This document shows, one piece after another, positions 26,866 to 35,757 of a DNA stretch of 64,000 nt. Both the position numbers and the translations under genes were made by a program. A model generated the notes under the pieces. It saw only the letters and a list, made by a program, of their open reading frames with translations, made no database searches and was not told where the DNA came from. Position 1 is the stretch's first letter; each line of letters opens with the position of its first letter. Source of the DNA: Devosia sp. SD17-2 (lineage in GTDB: Bacteria; Pseudomonadota; Alphaproteobacteria; Rhizobiales; Devosiaceae); the NCBI RefSeq assembly GCF_029201565.1, contig NZ_CP104002.1:2993001-3057000 (forward strand), in the 5' to 3' direction.

Positions 26866-27825
26866 GTGACAGACCTACCCCATTCGCCGGATCAGCCTGT
26901 CCCTGCCGCAAAGACTTCGCGCTGGAAGACTTTCATTCGGTCCGACATCGTCTGGTCCTATCGGCATTCGTCGATCACGATCGTCGCCTCCATCGTGGCG
27001 TTGCTACTGGTGCTGATGGCGATCCTGGCGCCGTGGCTTGCCCCCTACAATCCGTTCAACCCGGCGACATTGAACCTGATGGACGGGTTTACCCCGCCCA
27101 ATTCGACATCCATGTCGGGCAAGTACTTCTCGCTCGGCACTGACAGCCAGGGCCGCGACATGCTCTCGACCATCATGTATGGCTCGCGCGTTTCGCTGTT
27201 CGTCGGCGTCATGGCAACGCTGTTTGCCATGGTGATGGGCGTCGGCCTGGGGCTGGTGTCGGGTTATGTCGGCGGCGTTGTCGATGCGATCATCATGCGC
27301 ATCGCGGACGTGCAGCTGAGCTTTCCTGCAATCCTGATCGCGCTCCTGATCTTTGGCGTCGCCCGCGGCATCATCCCCCCCAACCAGCAGGAAGGCACCG
27401 CTGTCTGGGTGCTGATCATCGCCATCGGCCTTGCCAACTGGGCGCAGTTTGCCCGTACGGTGCGCGGCGCTACCATGGTCGAACGGCAGAAGGATTATGT
27501 TGCCGCCGCTCGCATCCTCGGCGTCAACCCAATCATCATCCTCTTGCGCCACGTGCTACCCAATGTCACCGGCCCGGTTCTCGTGATCGGCACGATCGGC
27601 CTGGCCCTAGCCATTATCGAAGAGGCGACGCTGTCCTATCTCGGCGTCGGCGTTCCTCCAACCCAGCCGTCGCTGGGTACGCTGATCCGCATCGGCCAGC
27701 AGTTCCTCTTCTCCGGTGAGTGGTGGATCCTGCTGTTCCCGGCCGTCACCCTCGTGCTGCTTGCGCTCTCGGTCAACCTTCTCGGTGACTGGCTGCGCGA
27801 CGCCCTCAACCCCAAGTTGCGCTGA
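26866..27825 (+). CDS. Dpp-type ABC transporter permease, DppC-like (second set)
   Basis: A 319-residue permease. The start is GTG 26866, four bases after the previous stop and behind GGGAAG; earlier in-frame codons lie inside dppB. Compared with the first-set DppC it has a longer N-terminal tail (~40 residues) and a longer periplasmic segment (GTDSQGRDMLSTIMYGSR). The insert GIIPPNQQEGTAVW between helices is seen in alphaproteobacterial DppC proteins. Its stop overlaps the start of the ATPase gene. Confidence 0.92.
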   Translation: MTDLPHSPDQPVPAAKTSRWKTFIRSDIVWSYRHSSITIVASIVALLLVLMAILAPWLAPYNPFNPATLNLMDGFTPPNSTSMSGKYFSLGTDSQGRDMLSTIMYGSRVSLFVGVMATLFAMVMGVGLGLVSGYVGGVVDAIIMRIADVQLSFPAILIALLIFGVARGIIPPNQQEGTAVWVLIIAIGLANWAQFARTVRGATMVERQKDYVAAARILGVNPIIILLRHVLPNVTGPVLVIGTIGLALAIIEEATLSYLGVGVPPTQPSLGTLIRIGQQFLFSGEWWILLFPAVTLVLLALSVNLLGDWLRDALNPKLR

Positions 27826-29465
27826 TGACCGAGCCAGTTCTTTCGATCAAAGATCTCGTCGTGGAATTTCCTTTCCACGATGACGTGTTCACCGCCGTCA
27901 ACGGCGTCTCATTCGACATCATGCCGGGCGAAGTGGTCGGCGTGGTCGGCGAGTCCGGCGCCGGCAAGTCGATGACCGGTGCGGCCGTCATTGGCCTCAT
28001 TGATCCTCCCGGGCGCATTGCCCGGGGCGAAATCCGACTTAAAGGCGAGCGGATCGACAACCTGCCCGAAGAACAGCGGGCCAAGTTGCGCGGTAAGCGG
28101 ATCGGCATGGTCTTCCAGGACCCGCTGACCAGCCTCAACCCGCTTTATACGGTGGGCCAGCAACTGACGGAGACCATCCGTGCACACCTGCCCCTTAACG
28201 AGGCGGAAGCACGCCAGAAAGCCATCGACCTGCTGGTCGAAGCTGGTATTCCCAAGGCTGCCGAACGTATCGACAGCTATCCGCACCAGTTCTCCGGCGG
28301 TATGCGCCAGCGCGTGGTTATTGCCCTGGCAATTGCTGCAGGTCCGGAACTGATCGTGGCCGACGAGCCGACATCGGCGCTCGACGTGTCGGTGCAGGCG
28401 CAGATCATCAAGGTACTCAAGAAGCTCTGCTCCAACCATGGCGCTGCGGTGATGCTGATCACCCATGACATGGGCGTCATCGCCCAGACAGCCGACCGCA
28501 TGGTAGTGATGCATCAGGGCAAGGTCGTGGAGACAGGTACGGTTGGCGATATCATCCGTCGCCCTCGCGAGCCCTATACGATCAAGCTGATCGAGAGCAT
28601 TCCCACCATCGTCCGCCAGGAAGGAGCCGTGGTTCCGAGCGCAGCTGCCAACGACGACAAGGCCTATGTCCAGGTCAAGTCGCTGGTCCGCGACTTCGAA
28701 ATTGGCGGCGGCAGCTTCACCAAACTTTTGCCGGGCAAGGTCGAACTGTTCCGCGCGGTCAACGAGGTAAGCTTTACAATCAACAAGGGCGAAACATTTG
28801 GCCTTGTTGGGGAAAGCGGCTCTGGCAAGTCCACCTGTGCCAAGATGATCGTCGGGCTGGTGAAGCCGAGTTCAGGGCAGATCCTCGTCGATGGCCACGA
28901 CATCTGGGCCGGCGGCAAGGGACATCAGGAGCGCCGCAAGCGCGTCCAGATGATCTTCCAGGACCCGTACGCCAGCCTCAATCCGCGCTGGCGGGTCAAG
29001 GACATCATCGCCGAGCCGATGCGCACGCTGGGCATCGCCCGCAACCGCGCTGAAGTCGACCACCGGGTGGCAGAGCTCCTCACCAAGGTTCGCCTCGACC
29101 CTAGCGTCATGCGGAAATTCCCGCATGAGTTCTCGGGTGGCCAGCGCCAGCGCATCGCAATTGCCCGCGCGCTCTCAAGCCAGCCGGAATTCATCGTTTG
29201 CGACGAGCCGACCTCGGCCCTCGACGTTTCGGTGCAGGCGCAGGTCCTCGACCTGATGCGAGCCCTGCAGGACGAGTTCAACCTCACCTATCTTCTCATC
29301 AGCCACAACCTCGCCGTCGTGCGCCAGATGAGCAACGCCGTGGGCGTCCTGCACAATGGCGTATTGGTCGAAAAAGGTCCGACAGACCAGATTTTCGACA
29401 ACCCGCAGGCCGAGTACACGCGCATGTTGCTCGACGCCGTGCCGGACATCTCCAAGGTCGCATAA
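27825..29465 (+). CDS. Fused DppD-DppF double ATPase of second Dpp set
   Basis: A 546-residue protein with two complete ABC domains in one chain. The first has Walker A GESGAGKS, signature FSGGMRQRVVIALAI and Walker B LIVADEPTSALD. The second, from about residue 280, has GESGSGKSTCAK, FSGGQRQRIAIARAL and FIVCDEPTSALD. The linker holds only a short version of the usual C-terminal extension of DppD, and the Cys cluster seen in unfused proteins is absent. One chain can therefore serve both permease subunits. Translation starts at an ATG overlapping the previous TGA. Confidence 0.93.
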   Translation: MTEPVLSIKDLVVEFPFHDDVFTAVNGVSFDIMPGEVVGVVGESGAGKSMTGAAVIGLIDPPGRIARGEIRLKGERIDNLPEEQRAKLRGKRIGMVFQDPLTSLNPLYTVGQQLTETIRAHLPLNEAEARQKAIDLLVEAGIPKAAERIDSYPHQFSGGMRQRVVIALAIAAGPELIVADEPTSALDVSVQAQIIKVLKKLCSNHGAAVMLITHDMGVIAQTADRMVVMHQGKVVETGTVGDIIRRPREPYTIKLIESIPTIVRQEGAVVPSAAANDDKAYVQVKSLVRDFEIGGGSFTKLLPGKVELFRAVNEVSFTINKGETFGLVGESGSGKSTCAKMIVGLVKPSSGQILVDGHDIWAGGKGHQERRKRVQMIFQDPYASLNPRWRVKDIIAEPMRTLGIARNRAEVDHRVAELLTKVRLDPSVMRKFPHEFSGGQRQRIAIARALSSQPEFIVCDEPTSALDVSVQAQVLDLMRALQDEFNLTYLLISHNLAVVRQMSNAVGVLHNGVLVEKGPTDQIFDNPQAEYTRMLLDAVPDISKVA

Positions 29466-29501
29466 TAGCGGCGACGACGATGTCTCCGTTCTAAACACAT
29501 T

Positions 29502-29541
29502 GCGTGGCAGAAGAGCCCTGGCTCTCCTGCCACGCGATTTT
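29502..29541 (+). terminator. Intrinsic terminator of second Dpp operon
   Basis: Sixteen-base arms (29502-29517 and 29520-29535) pair with a single mismatch around a two-base loop and are followed by GATTTT. The rest of the 330-base gap 29466-29795 contains no gene I can support; it presumably holds the promoter of the AGCS symporter gene. Confidence 0.7.
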
Positions 29542-29795
29542 GAAGAGCCGATTGCCGCGATACCGGCCACATGGGCGCCCCCTCCGCGCAACCCACCCTT
29601 TCCAAGACGAATACAGCGGCAGTCGCGCGTTGCCAGTTCGCAACGGCGGTCTCTTTCTGCCGCTTTGACCGAGAAACCGCTGTCAGGCGTATTGCCGAGA
29701 GGCAATTATCGACGTCCAATAGCCGTGAAAGGTGAGCGATACCGGGAACTGCTCCATCGCTCGTCAGGAAACGGACAGGCACGGAGAACGCGCAC

Positions 29796-31205
29796 ATGGA
29801 CCCGATCATCAATTTTCTCAACGAGATTTTCTGGGGCTATGTGCTGATTTACGGCCTGCTCGCAGTCGGGTTGTTCTTCACCATCAGGCTTGGCTTCGTG
29901 CAACTGGTGCACTTCCCGGAAATGTTCCGGGCGGTGATGGGATCGAACAGAAACGACAGATCTGGCATCACCCCATTTCAGGCGCTTTGCACCAGCCTCG
30001 CCTCTCGTGTCGGCACAGGCAATCTGGCGGGCGTCGCGGTTGCCCTCTATCTCGGCGGTCCTGGCGCACTCTTCTGGATGTGGGTGGTCGCCTTCCTTGG
30101 CATGGCCACGGCTTACGCCGAATCCACGCTTGCCCAGCTCTACAAGATCAGAAACGAGGCCGGAGACTATCGCGGCGGGCCTGCGTTTTATATCGCGCGG
30201 GGCCTTGGCGCGCCTTGGGCTGGGGGCATTTTCTCTGTCTGCCTGATCCTCGCATTTGGCCTCGTGTTCAACGCGGTTCAGGCCAATTCCATCGCCGATG
30301 CTTTCCAGGGCGCTTTCGGTTTCGACAAACTCTGGGGCGGGGTGGGGCTGGCCGCTCTTACCGCAGCGGTGATCTTCGGCGGGATCAGGCAGATTGCACG
30401 CGTGGCCGAGTGGATCGTGCCTTTCATGGCCGTCATTTATCTTGCGGTGGCGCTCTACGTAGTGATCACCAATTTTGCAGAAGTGCCGGGAATGCTCGGC
30501 ATGATTGTGCAGAATGCGTTCGGCTTCGGGGCGGCGACTGGCGGTATCGCCGGAGCGCTGCTCAATGGCGTCAAGCGCGGTCTGTTTTCCAATGAGGCCG
30601 GCATGGGTTCGGCGCCGAACATCGCTGCGGTTGCCACGCCAGATCCTCACCACCCATCAGCGCAAGGTTTCGTGCAGTCGCTCGGAGTGTTCATCGACAC
30701 GATCCTGATCTGCACCGCCACCGGCCTCATGATCCTCCTCTCCGGTGTCATGGTGCCGGGCAGCGAGCTCACCGGCACACCGCTCACCCAAGCCGCAATG
30801 AGCGTTCATATCGGGGGTGCGGGCCATCCCTTTATCGCCATTGCCATACTGTTCTTTGCGTTCACTTCGATCATCGGCAACTACTCCTACGCCGAGAACG
30901 CCCTTACCTTCCTCCGCCTCGGCAATCGCCCAGGGCTCATCGCACTACGCCTGGGCGTCATCGCCATGGTGATCTGGGGCGCTTACGAGAGCGTGGCGAC
31001 CGTGTTTAACGCTGCGGACGCGTCCATGGGTCTGATGGCGACGGTCAATCTCATAGCCATCGTCCTTTTGTCAGGCACGGTTGTAAAGCTGACAAAGGAT
31101 TATGCGGCACAGCGAAAGGCCGGGCGAGACCCGGTATTCCACGCAGCGGATTACCCCGAACTCAACGGCAGGATCGACAAGACCATCTGGACCCGGGACA
31201 ACTAG
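29796..31205 (+). CDS. AGCS family sodium/proton:alanine (amino acid) symporter
   Basis: A 469-residue inner-membrane transporter with about ten helices. Family signatures are present: the N-terminal MDPIINFLNEIFWGYVLIYGLLAVGLFFTIRLGF, FQALCTSLASRVGTGNLAGVAVAL, and SNEAGMGSAPNIAAVA. It takes up alanine, glycine or related small amino acids with sodium. It stands alone between two terminators downstream of the second Dpp operon. An amino acid released by the hydrolases of the locus would be a sensible substrate, but this is inference from position. Confidence 0.93.
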   Translation: MDPIINFLNEIFWGYVLIYGLLAVGLFFTIRLGFVQLVHFPEMFRAVMGSNRNDRSGITPFQALCTSLASRVGTGNLAGVAVALYLGGPGALFWMWVVAFLGMATAYAESTLAQLYKIRNEAGDYRGGPAFYIARGLGAPWAGGIFSVCLILAFGLVFNAVQANSIADAFQGAFGFDKLWGGVGLAALTAAVIFGGIRQIARVAEWIVPFMAVIYLAVALYVVITNFAEVPGMLGMIVQNAFGFGAATGGIAGALLNGVKRGLFSNEAGMGSAPNIAAVATPDPHHPSAQGFVQSLGVFIDTILICTATGLMILLSGVMVPGSELTGTPLTQAAMSVHIGGAGHPFIAIAILFFAFTSIIGNYSYAENALTFLRLGNRPGLIALRLGVIAMVIWGAYESVATVFNAADASMGLMATVNLIAIVLLSGTVVKLTKDYAAQRKAGRDPVFHAADYPELNGRIDKTIWTRDN

Positions 31206-31232
31206 GTCCCGAACCCGGGTTGGTCGGCAGAC

Positions 31233-31267
31233 AACACCGCTAACCGCTGCAGGTTGGCGGTGTTTTT
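31233..31267 (+). terminator. Intrinsic terminator of AGCS symporter gene
   Basis: Thirteen-base arms (AACACCGCTAACC and GGTTGGCGGTGTT, one G-U pair) with a GCTGCA loop, then a run of T. A clear rho-independent terminator 27 bases after the stop. Confidence 0.9.
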
Positions 31268-31438
31268 GCACGCGCCGTTGAGGCCACCAGGGGCTCAAGT
31301 GAACGGAAGCGCGTCCTTTGGTTAATCCTGGGTTCAGCCAGCATGGGAGATGGTGAGAATTAACTGACTGCATGACCCCGCGGGTCAAACGCTCAGGTCG
31401 ATACGGCGGAATGTTCGCTGGATGAAACTGAGTGCATC

Positions 31439-31801
31439 TTGCGGGGCTCAAGGAGACTAAGGCCAATAAGCAGCTACACCGTTCTGAAGAAACCACGTCT
31501 GGAATTCGGTTTGTACGAAAGCAAGAACCGGTTCAACTTCCGGCTCGACGATCAGGGCAAGCACGGCGTGGGCAGCATGGAGATCGATACCTGCATCGAG
31601 ACACGCGAGCTCATCTCTATGGCCCTCGAGATGCTGGTGTTCGCGTCGCGCTACACCGACCGCGCATGCTTTGAGAACGCAGTTCTGGTCCATGGTCAGG
31701 CCTGGCCCGGCAAGATTGATCAACTCGAAGCCATCGTCGAGATGATCAGTCGAGGTCTTGAACTCGACACACCGCATCAGGAGAGCGTCGAATGGCAGTA
31801 A
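31439..31801 (+). CDS. Hypothetical protein, start uncertain
   Basis: An open frame of up to 120 residues with protein-like composition (LEFGLYESKNRFNFRLDDQG ... IETRELISMALEMLVFASRYTD). The only standard in-frame start is TTG 31439. A better ribosome-binding site (CAAGGAGACTAAGG) lies inside that frame at ~31449, pointing to a non-standard or mis-read start near KKPRLEFGL. No family recognised. It stands alone between the AGCS terminator and the left edge of the tRNA-Ser element. Confidence 0.45.
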   Translation: MRGSRRLRPISSYTVLKKPRLEFGLYESKNRFNFRLDDQGKHGVGSMEIDTCIETRELISMALEMLVFASRYTDRACFENAVLVHGQAWPGKIDQLEAIVEMISRGLELDTPHQESVEWQ

Positions 31802-32208
31802 TTCTCAGGTGACATTGCCGGGATCAGGCGCGGTCTCTTTTTCAGACACCATCCAGTAATGTGTAGTGGTCTCAACCACGTCGCGACCGGTTTAGCTCCA
31901 CGGCGCGCGGACACCCCGCGCGCCAGATCCTGTTGGCGCCCTGCACCCGAAGGGGACGCCGAAACTCAATCGAAACTACAATTTTTGGCCTTTATAACGT
32001 TGCCGCGCTGGCAGCCTTCGATAATCTATGTTTAGAATTGCTACGACGACAGGATACTTTGGTCTCTTTGTCCCCTTCTACGTAGTACAGTACATGTGGC
32101 TTCGAAGTACCTTGGGTGCACCGCGTGTGGGGCAAGCGGCGCGCCGGATATCGTCTAGAAACACGTCATCTTCGCCCTCACTGCCACTTGCCTCGAGGGG
32201 AGCAAGGC
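31802..32208. other. Intergenic stretch with no supported gene
   Basis: About 400 bases without a convincing coding region. Two possible short frames (from 32028 on plus; a 24-codon one near 31803 on minus) lack support. The AT-rich part at about 31975-32010 (TTTATAACG) may hold the promoter of the gene at 32209. Confidence 0.4.
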
Positions 32209-32373
32209 ATGAGCACTCTGGAACGACGAATATGTACCGTGCTTGAAGAGTTCAGATGGGGCGAAACGCTTGCCCCAGAACTCAGAGAACGCATCGAGCG
32301 GCACGTCAAGGAAGCCGGTCGAGAGCCGGCGAAAGATGACGGCCAACTTTATCTGCAATGGCTCAGATTATAA
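32209..32373 (+). CDS. Hypothetical protein, 54 residues
   Basis: A short gene with a strong purine-rich leader (GAGGGGAGCAAGGC) directly before ATG 32209. The product is hydrophilic and helical (MSTLERRICTVLEEFRWGE ... QLYLQWLRL). No family recognised. It is the last chromosomal gene before the integrated element. Confidence 0.5.
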   Translation: MSTLERRICTVLEEFRWGETLAPELRERIERHVKEAGREPAKDDGQLYLQWLRL

Positions 32374-32647
32374 CGCGCAGCTCAAGTTTTAAGCCGATCC
32401 CACTCGCACATTGCCGTCGAAGGCGCGCCAGAGCTGCGAGCTTTAGGTCGATGATATTTAACAGATTGAGACGGTCGGTGACCTCGCGCTCGGAACTCCC
32501 GAAGCCGCAAGAACGCATCGCTGACCCAGCCCGCTCGATATAACCCGTGACAGCAAATTATTCGCCCGCACAGACACGGTCTGTTCGTGATCGTTTTGAC
32601 TGTGACGACGGCTGAAATATGGGGGAAACACCTTACCCGGTCGGCGT

Positions 32648-32669
32648 AAGGAAAGTGGCGGAGAGGAAG
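32648..32669 (+). repeat. attL, left copy of 22-bp attachment repeat
   Basis: Identical to 48595-48616 (core GTGGCGGAGAGGAAG). It carries the 3' 14 bases of the tRNA-Ser acceptor/T region displaced by integration, without the rest of the tRNA. Confidence 0.92.
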
Positions 32670-32773
32670 CCCGCCTGTCCGGTGAAACCCTAGCAAATCT
32701 GGGGTTTTAGACCTTGCTATTTTCCGTATTTTCACCAGTTTTGTTGTCTGCGTTATGGCAACGGGACTCGGTG

Positions 32774-33961
32774 ATGGCACGGAACAAGCTGACTGAAACC
32801 AAGATTAAGAGCCTCTCTTTGCCGGGAGTTTACAGTGATGGGGACGGCTTGTTTCTGCGGGTGCGAGCGGGCGGTTCTAAACAATGGTTCTTCATCACGA
32901 GACGTGGTGGCACGCGGGTTGAGCTTGGCTTGGGTGGATATGGCCAGGGCACAGCACCTGTCTCGCTGGCACTTGCACGAGAAAAGGCCCAGGCCGTACG
33001 CGAGCGTCTTGCTCGAGGCGAGCAGCTACACACACCCAGCAAGACGTTTGCCGAAGTCATGGAAGATGTCATCGCCGTCAAACATGCCAGCTTCCGGAAT
33101 GATAAGCATAAAGCCCAATGGCGCATGACTCTCGATACCTACGCCAAGGCGCTGCACAAAAAGCCCATCGCAGAAGTCACGCGCGATGATGTGCTGGAAA
33201 CACTGCGCCCAATCTGGACCAGCATCCCTGAGACGGCCGATCGGACGCGACAGCGCATCGGAGCTGTCATTGACCACGCGAAGGCGCGTGGGCTTTACAT
33301 TGGTGACAACCCAGCGGAATGGCGCGGTGGCTTGAAGGAACTGCTTCCTGCCCGCCAGAAGCTTACCCGTGGGCACCACAAGGCTGTCGCCTACAAAGAC
33401 CTACCCTACGTCATTGTTAGGTTGCGCCAGTCCGTGGCGACGTCTGCAAGGGCGGTGGAATTCGCAGCGCTGACGGCCGCGCGTACGAACGAGGTTAGAC
33501 AGGCCAAATGGTCAGAGATCGATTTTGCTGCCCGCCTCTGGACCGTACCGAAAGAGCGGATGAAGTCGGGCAAGGAACACGAAGTGCCCTTGTCCGATCG
33601 CGCCGTTGCCATTCTTGAAGGTCAGCGCCAGAAGGCCACCAGCGATCTAGTATTCGAGGGTGGCAAGGAAGGCGCCGCGATCAGCGACACAGCGATGGTC
33701 AAGATCCTGCGTGAATCCGGCGCCGGCGATGCTACGCTCCATGGGTTGCGCTCAAGTTTCAGGGATTGGGCCGGTGATGAAACCCAGTACCCTCGCGATG
33801 TCGCCGAGGCTGCACTTGCTCACGTCATAAAAGATAAGGCTGAAGCCGCCTACCGGCGTGGTACAGCATTGGCGAAGCGTGCCGAGATGATGCAGGAATG
33901 GGCGGATTACCTATCGACGCCGTCAGCAATGGATTCCCCGACAAAACCAAGCGTAATCTGA
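32774..33961 (+). CDS. int: P4-type tyrosine integrase
   Basis: A 395-residue site-specific recombinase. An N-terminal DUF4102 arm-binding domain (LTETKIKSLSLPGVYSDGDGLFLRVRAGG) is followed by a SAM-like core-binding domain (~95-180) and the catalytic domain. The latter has Arg in TAARTNEVRQAKW, His-x-x-Arg in LHGLRSSFRDWAGDET and Tyr in AEAAYRRGTALAKRAEMMQEWADYL. All key residues are present, so it is probably active. Its gene reads inward from attL, and integrases of this group use tRNA 3' ends, matching the tRNA-Ser target. The start is set at ATG 32774. Confidence 0.95.
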   Translation: MARNKLTETKIKSLSLPGVYSDGDGLFLRVRAGGSKQWFFITRRGGTRVELGLGGYGQGTAPVSLALAREKAQAVRERLARGEQLHTPSKTFAEVMEDVIAVKHASFRNDKHKAQWRMTLDTYAKALHKKPIAEVTRDDVLETLRPIWTSIPETADRTRQRIGAVIDHAKARGLYIGDNPAEWRGGLKELLPARQKLTRGHHKAVAYKDLPYVIVRLRQSVATSARAVEFAALTAARTNEVRQAKWSEIDFAARLWTVPKERMKSGKEHEVPLSDRAVAILEGQRQKATSDLVFEGGKEGAAISDTAMVKILRESGAGDATLHGLRSSFRDWAGDETQYPRDVAEAALAHVIKDKAEAAYRRGTALAKRAEMMQEWADYLSTPSAMDSPTKPSVI

Positions 33962-34491
33962 GTAAACTCAGCAGAACGTGACAAATCTCCTTTAGCCACG
34001 TGACCCCGATCGCGATCCCAGTGCTGGCGGTATTGAAACGTATGCTTACGCCCGTCTTTGTGGAGAATAATGTCTGCCTCTGAATGAGGTTGACGCATCA
34101 CCACACGTAACGACATGTGATCGGGATTATCCTCGTGGGCGCCAAATTGCTGTCGATGCTCTGGCACAGACTCAAGCGAATTGGCCAGCGCCTCAGCGAA
34201 CGTCGCTCCTAGCGCATCCTCCGCAATGGAAGAGTCTTCGGCGACTTGTAGTGCCTGAAGCTGTCCGAACTTGGTGACGAGCGCTACCGCATCCTTCGGA
34301 TTCGCTTCCCATGCAGTAGCGATGATCAAGTGTGCGCCGTCGCGATAGGTCATTGGCGTTTGCCCCCTACCCCGAAGGGCGCGGGTACGTAGACCGGCCT
34401 CCGCCAAGTAACGGTCAATTACGGTTACGGACTCGATCGGCACCCCCATAGTCTCAGCCACCACCGCCACCAACTGCTTCTGTGAAGCCAT
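33907..34491 (-). CDS. Hypothetical phage-associated protein, 194 residues
   Basis: A cytosolic protein running opposite to and overlapping the last 55 bases of the integrase gene. The N-terminal part (VAETMGVPIESVTVIDRYLAEAGLRTRALRGRG...MTYRDGAHLIIAT) looks like a small helix-turn-helix-type module. The C-terminal part has no match I recognise. It is divergent from the AlpA-like gene, the position of a repressor or control protein in many integrated elements. A regulatory role is therefore plausible but unproven. Confidence 0.65.
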   Translation of the reverse strand: MASQKQLVAVVAETMGVPIESVTVIDRYLAEAGLRTRALRGRGQTPMTYRDGAHLIIATAWEANPKDAVALVTKFGQLQALQVAEDSSIAEDALGATFAEALANSLESVPEHRQQFGAHEDNPDHMSLRVVMRQPHSEADIILHKDGRKHTFQYRQHWDRDRGHVAKGDLSRSAEFTQITLGFVGESIADGVDR

Positions 34492-34552
34492 CTGAACCTC
34501 TCGACCTGTGCCAGCACCCTAACTTACATCATTAATGCGCGCAATACGCCTA

Positions 34553-34580
34553 TTGACAAAGCGAAATATAAACGCATATT
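34553..34580 (+). promoter_or_regulatory. Sigma-70-type promoter of AlpA-like gene
   Basis: TTGACA at 34553-34558 and CATATT at 34575-34580 with a 16-base spacer, in an AT-rich patch 33 bases before the ATG, followed by an AGGAGG site. The -35 box is a perfect consensus match. Confidence 0.6.
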
Positions 34581-34612
34581 GTGCATTTATCGCCATAGGA
34601 GGAGTTCACTTT

Positions 34613-34843
34613 ATGACGAATGACAAGCCGCGCCTCATCTCGCCAAAAGAGGCCGCAATAGCGACCTCCCTTTCGCGTCCCCTACTTAGCCTCATGGCTG
34701 CTGAGGGGGAATTTCCTAAACCTGTACGATTGGGAGAGCGCCGCATCGCTTTCGTACGCGCTGAGGTCGAGGCCTGGATCGACCAGCGCATCGCAGCGCG
34801 TCCAGCCAACGACAACGGCGCCAGCGTCGAGGTGGCAGCATGA
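34613..34843 (+). CDS. AlpA-family transcriptional regulator
   Basis: A 76-residue MerR-like winged-helix protein. The AlpA pattern is clear: RLISPKEAAIATSLSRPLLSLMAAEGEFPKPVRLGERRIAFVRAEVEAWIDQRIA. The start is ATG 34613 behind AGGAGGAG. AlpA-like proteins act as excisionase-type or activator proteins in P4-like satellites and prophages, controlling integrase use. The stop overlaps the start of the next gene. Confidence 0.88.
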   Translation: MTNDKPRLISPKEAAIATSLSRPLLSLMAAEGEFPKPVRLGERRIAFVRAEVEAWIDQRIAARPANDNGASVEVAA

Positions 34844-35211
34844 GCCGACTCTCTCGGCCCGAGAAAGCCGCTATTGCTGAGGCGCTAGTAAATGAAATCA
34901 CCCACGCGAGTGCGTTCCAACGCGACGTCTCAAGCTTCGCGCGAGCTTTGCTGAAACTTGCGCCACCGGCCGACCTTCTGGTGGACTTGACGATCGAAGC
35001 GGGTCGTCGGGCGGAATGGTTGTCGACACCTGGGTACGAATACGGCTGTGGATGCGTGCCGAATATTGCGCAAATGTTGGCAAGCGAGGCAGCGCAAGGC
35101 TTTCGCGATCCATATGTTGCGGCGATCCTGAGTGCGATCAATGACCGCCCCAAAGTCACATCCGCGCAACAACACACAGCGCAAATTATAGCATTCCCGA
35201 AGGCTCACTAG
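34840..35211 (+). CDS. Hypothetical phage-associated protein, 123 residues
   Basis: A helical soluble protein whose ATG overlaps the stop of the AlpA-like gene, so the two are co-translated. The only distinctive stretch is a Cys pair in YEYGCGCVPNIAQML. The C-terminal IIAFPKAH tail is common in short phage proteins of this group. I do not recognise a family. Confidence 0.6.
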   Translation: MSRLSRPEKAAIAEALVNEITHASAFQRDVSSFARALLKLAPPADLLVDLTIEAGRRAEWLSTPGYEYGCGCVPNIAQMLASEAAQGFRDPYVAAILSAINDRPKVTSAQQHTAQIIAFPKAH

Positions 35212-35339
35212 CCGCCTAACCACCCCATCACCGCAATCTTCCCGCCGGCGTCCGCGTCGGCGGCCGAACCGCGCTGCCCTCATGTGGGCGGCGTCTTTCA
35301 ACTCGCCTGGCGCACCGCCAGCAACATGGAGAAACCACC

Positions 35340-35594
35340 ATGAAACTTCTTTTCGCCCGCCCGCTCTCTGAGCCCGATAAGGGCGGTCACCTGTGCCTTG
35401 GCACGATCGACATTGAACTTACCCCGGATGCTCGCTTGTACGGCCTTCGCCTTCTGCGAATGCGTGATGGCAATATCCGCCTGTTCGCCCCGAACGCCGG
35501 CAAGCGCCGCGCGGCGACCTTCTCGCCTGAGTTGACCGAACGACTCACTCAGATGGCGGTGGAAGCGATTGGGGTGCCGGCCAATGACCGCTAA
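35340..35594 (+). CDS. Hypothetical phage-associated protein, 84 residues
   Basis: A small protein with a GGAG site before ATG 35340. The composition suggests a beta-rich fold (LTPDARLYGLRLLRMRDGNIRLFAPNAGKRRAATFSPELTERL), similar in general shape to small phage proteins encoded before replication genes. No family name assigned. Its end overlaps the following short frame by 11 bases. Confidence 0.55.
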   Translation: MKLLFARPLSEPDKGGHLCLGTIDIELTPDARLYGLRLLRMRDGNIRLFAPNAGKRRAATFSPELTERLTQMAVEAIGVPANDR

Positions 35595-35757
35595 AGCCCA
35601 AGAAAGCCAGCTTCCGGACTGGGGAAAGCTCACTCACCAAGAGCGGGTGGCATTGTGTCCTAAGGCCACACGAATACCTTCAGGGGCAAACGACGGGCCT
35701 TGCGACAATGGCGCGGCGGCCGTCGCCAGCCTATGGGTGTTGATCCCGGCGGGTTAG
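35584..35757 (+). CDS. Short frame before DUF3987 gene, possible remnant
   Basis: A 57-residue frame starting at an ATG that overlaps the preceding gene. Its first half (LPDWGKLTHQERVAL) looks like a genuine N-terminus, whereas its end (NGAAAVASLWVLIPAG) runs out of frame over the start of the DUF3987 protein. This could be the original N-terminus of a longer replication protein now split by a frameshift or deletion. Confidence 0.4.
   Translation: MTAKAQESQLPDWGKLTHQERVALCPKATRIPSGANDGPCDNGAAAVASLWVLIPAG

Noticed and set aside
32028-32246. 72-codon frame with a hydrophobic start before the integrated element
   Set aside because: No ribosome-binding site, and it overlaps out of frame the better supported gene at 32209.
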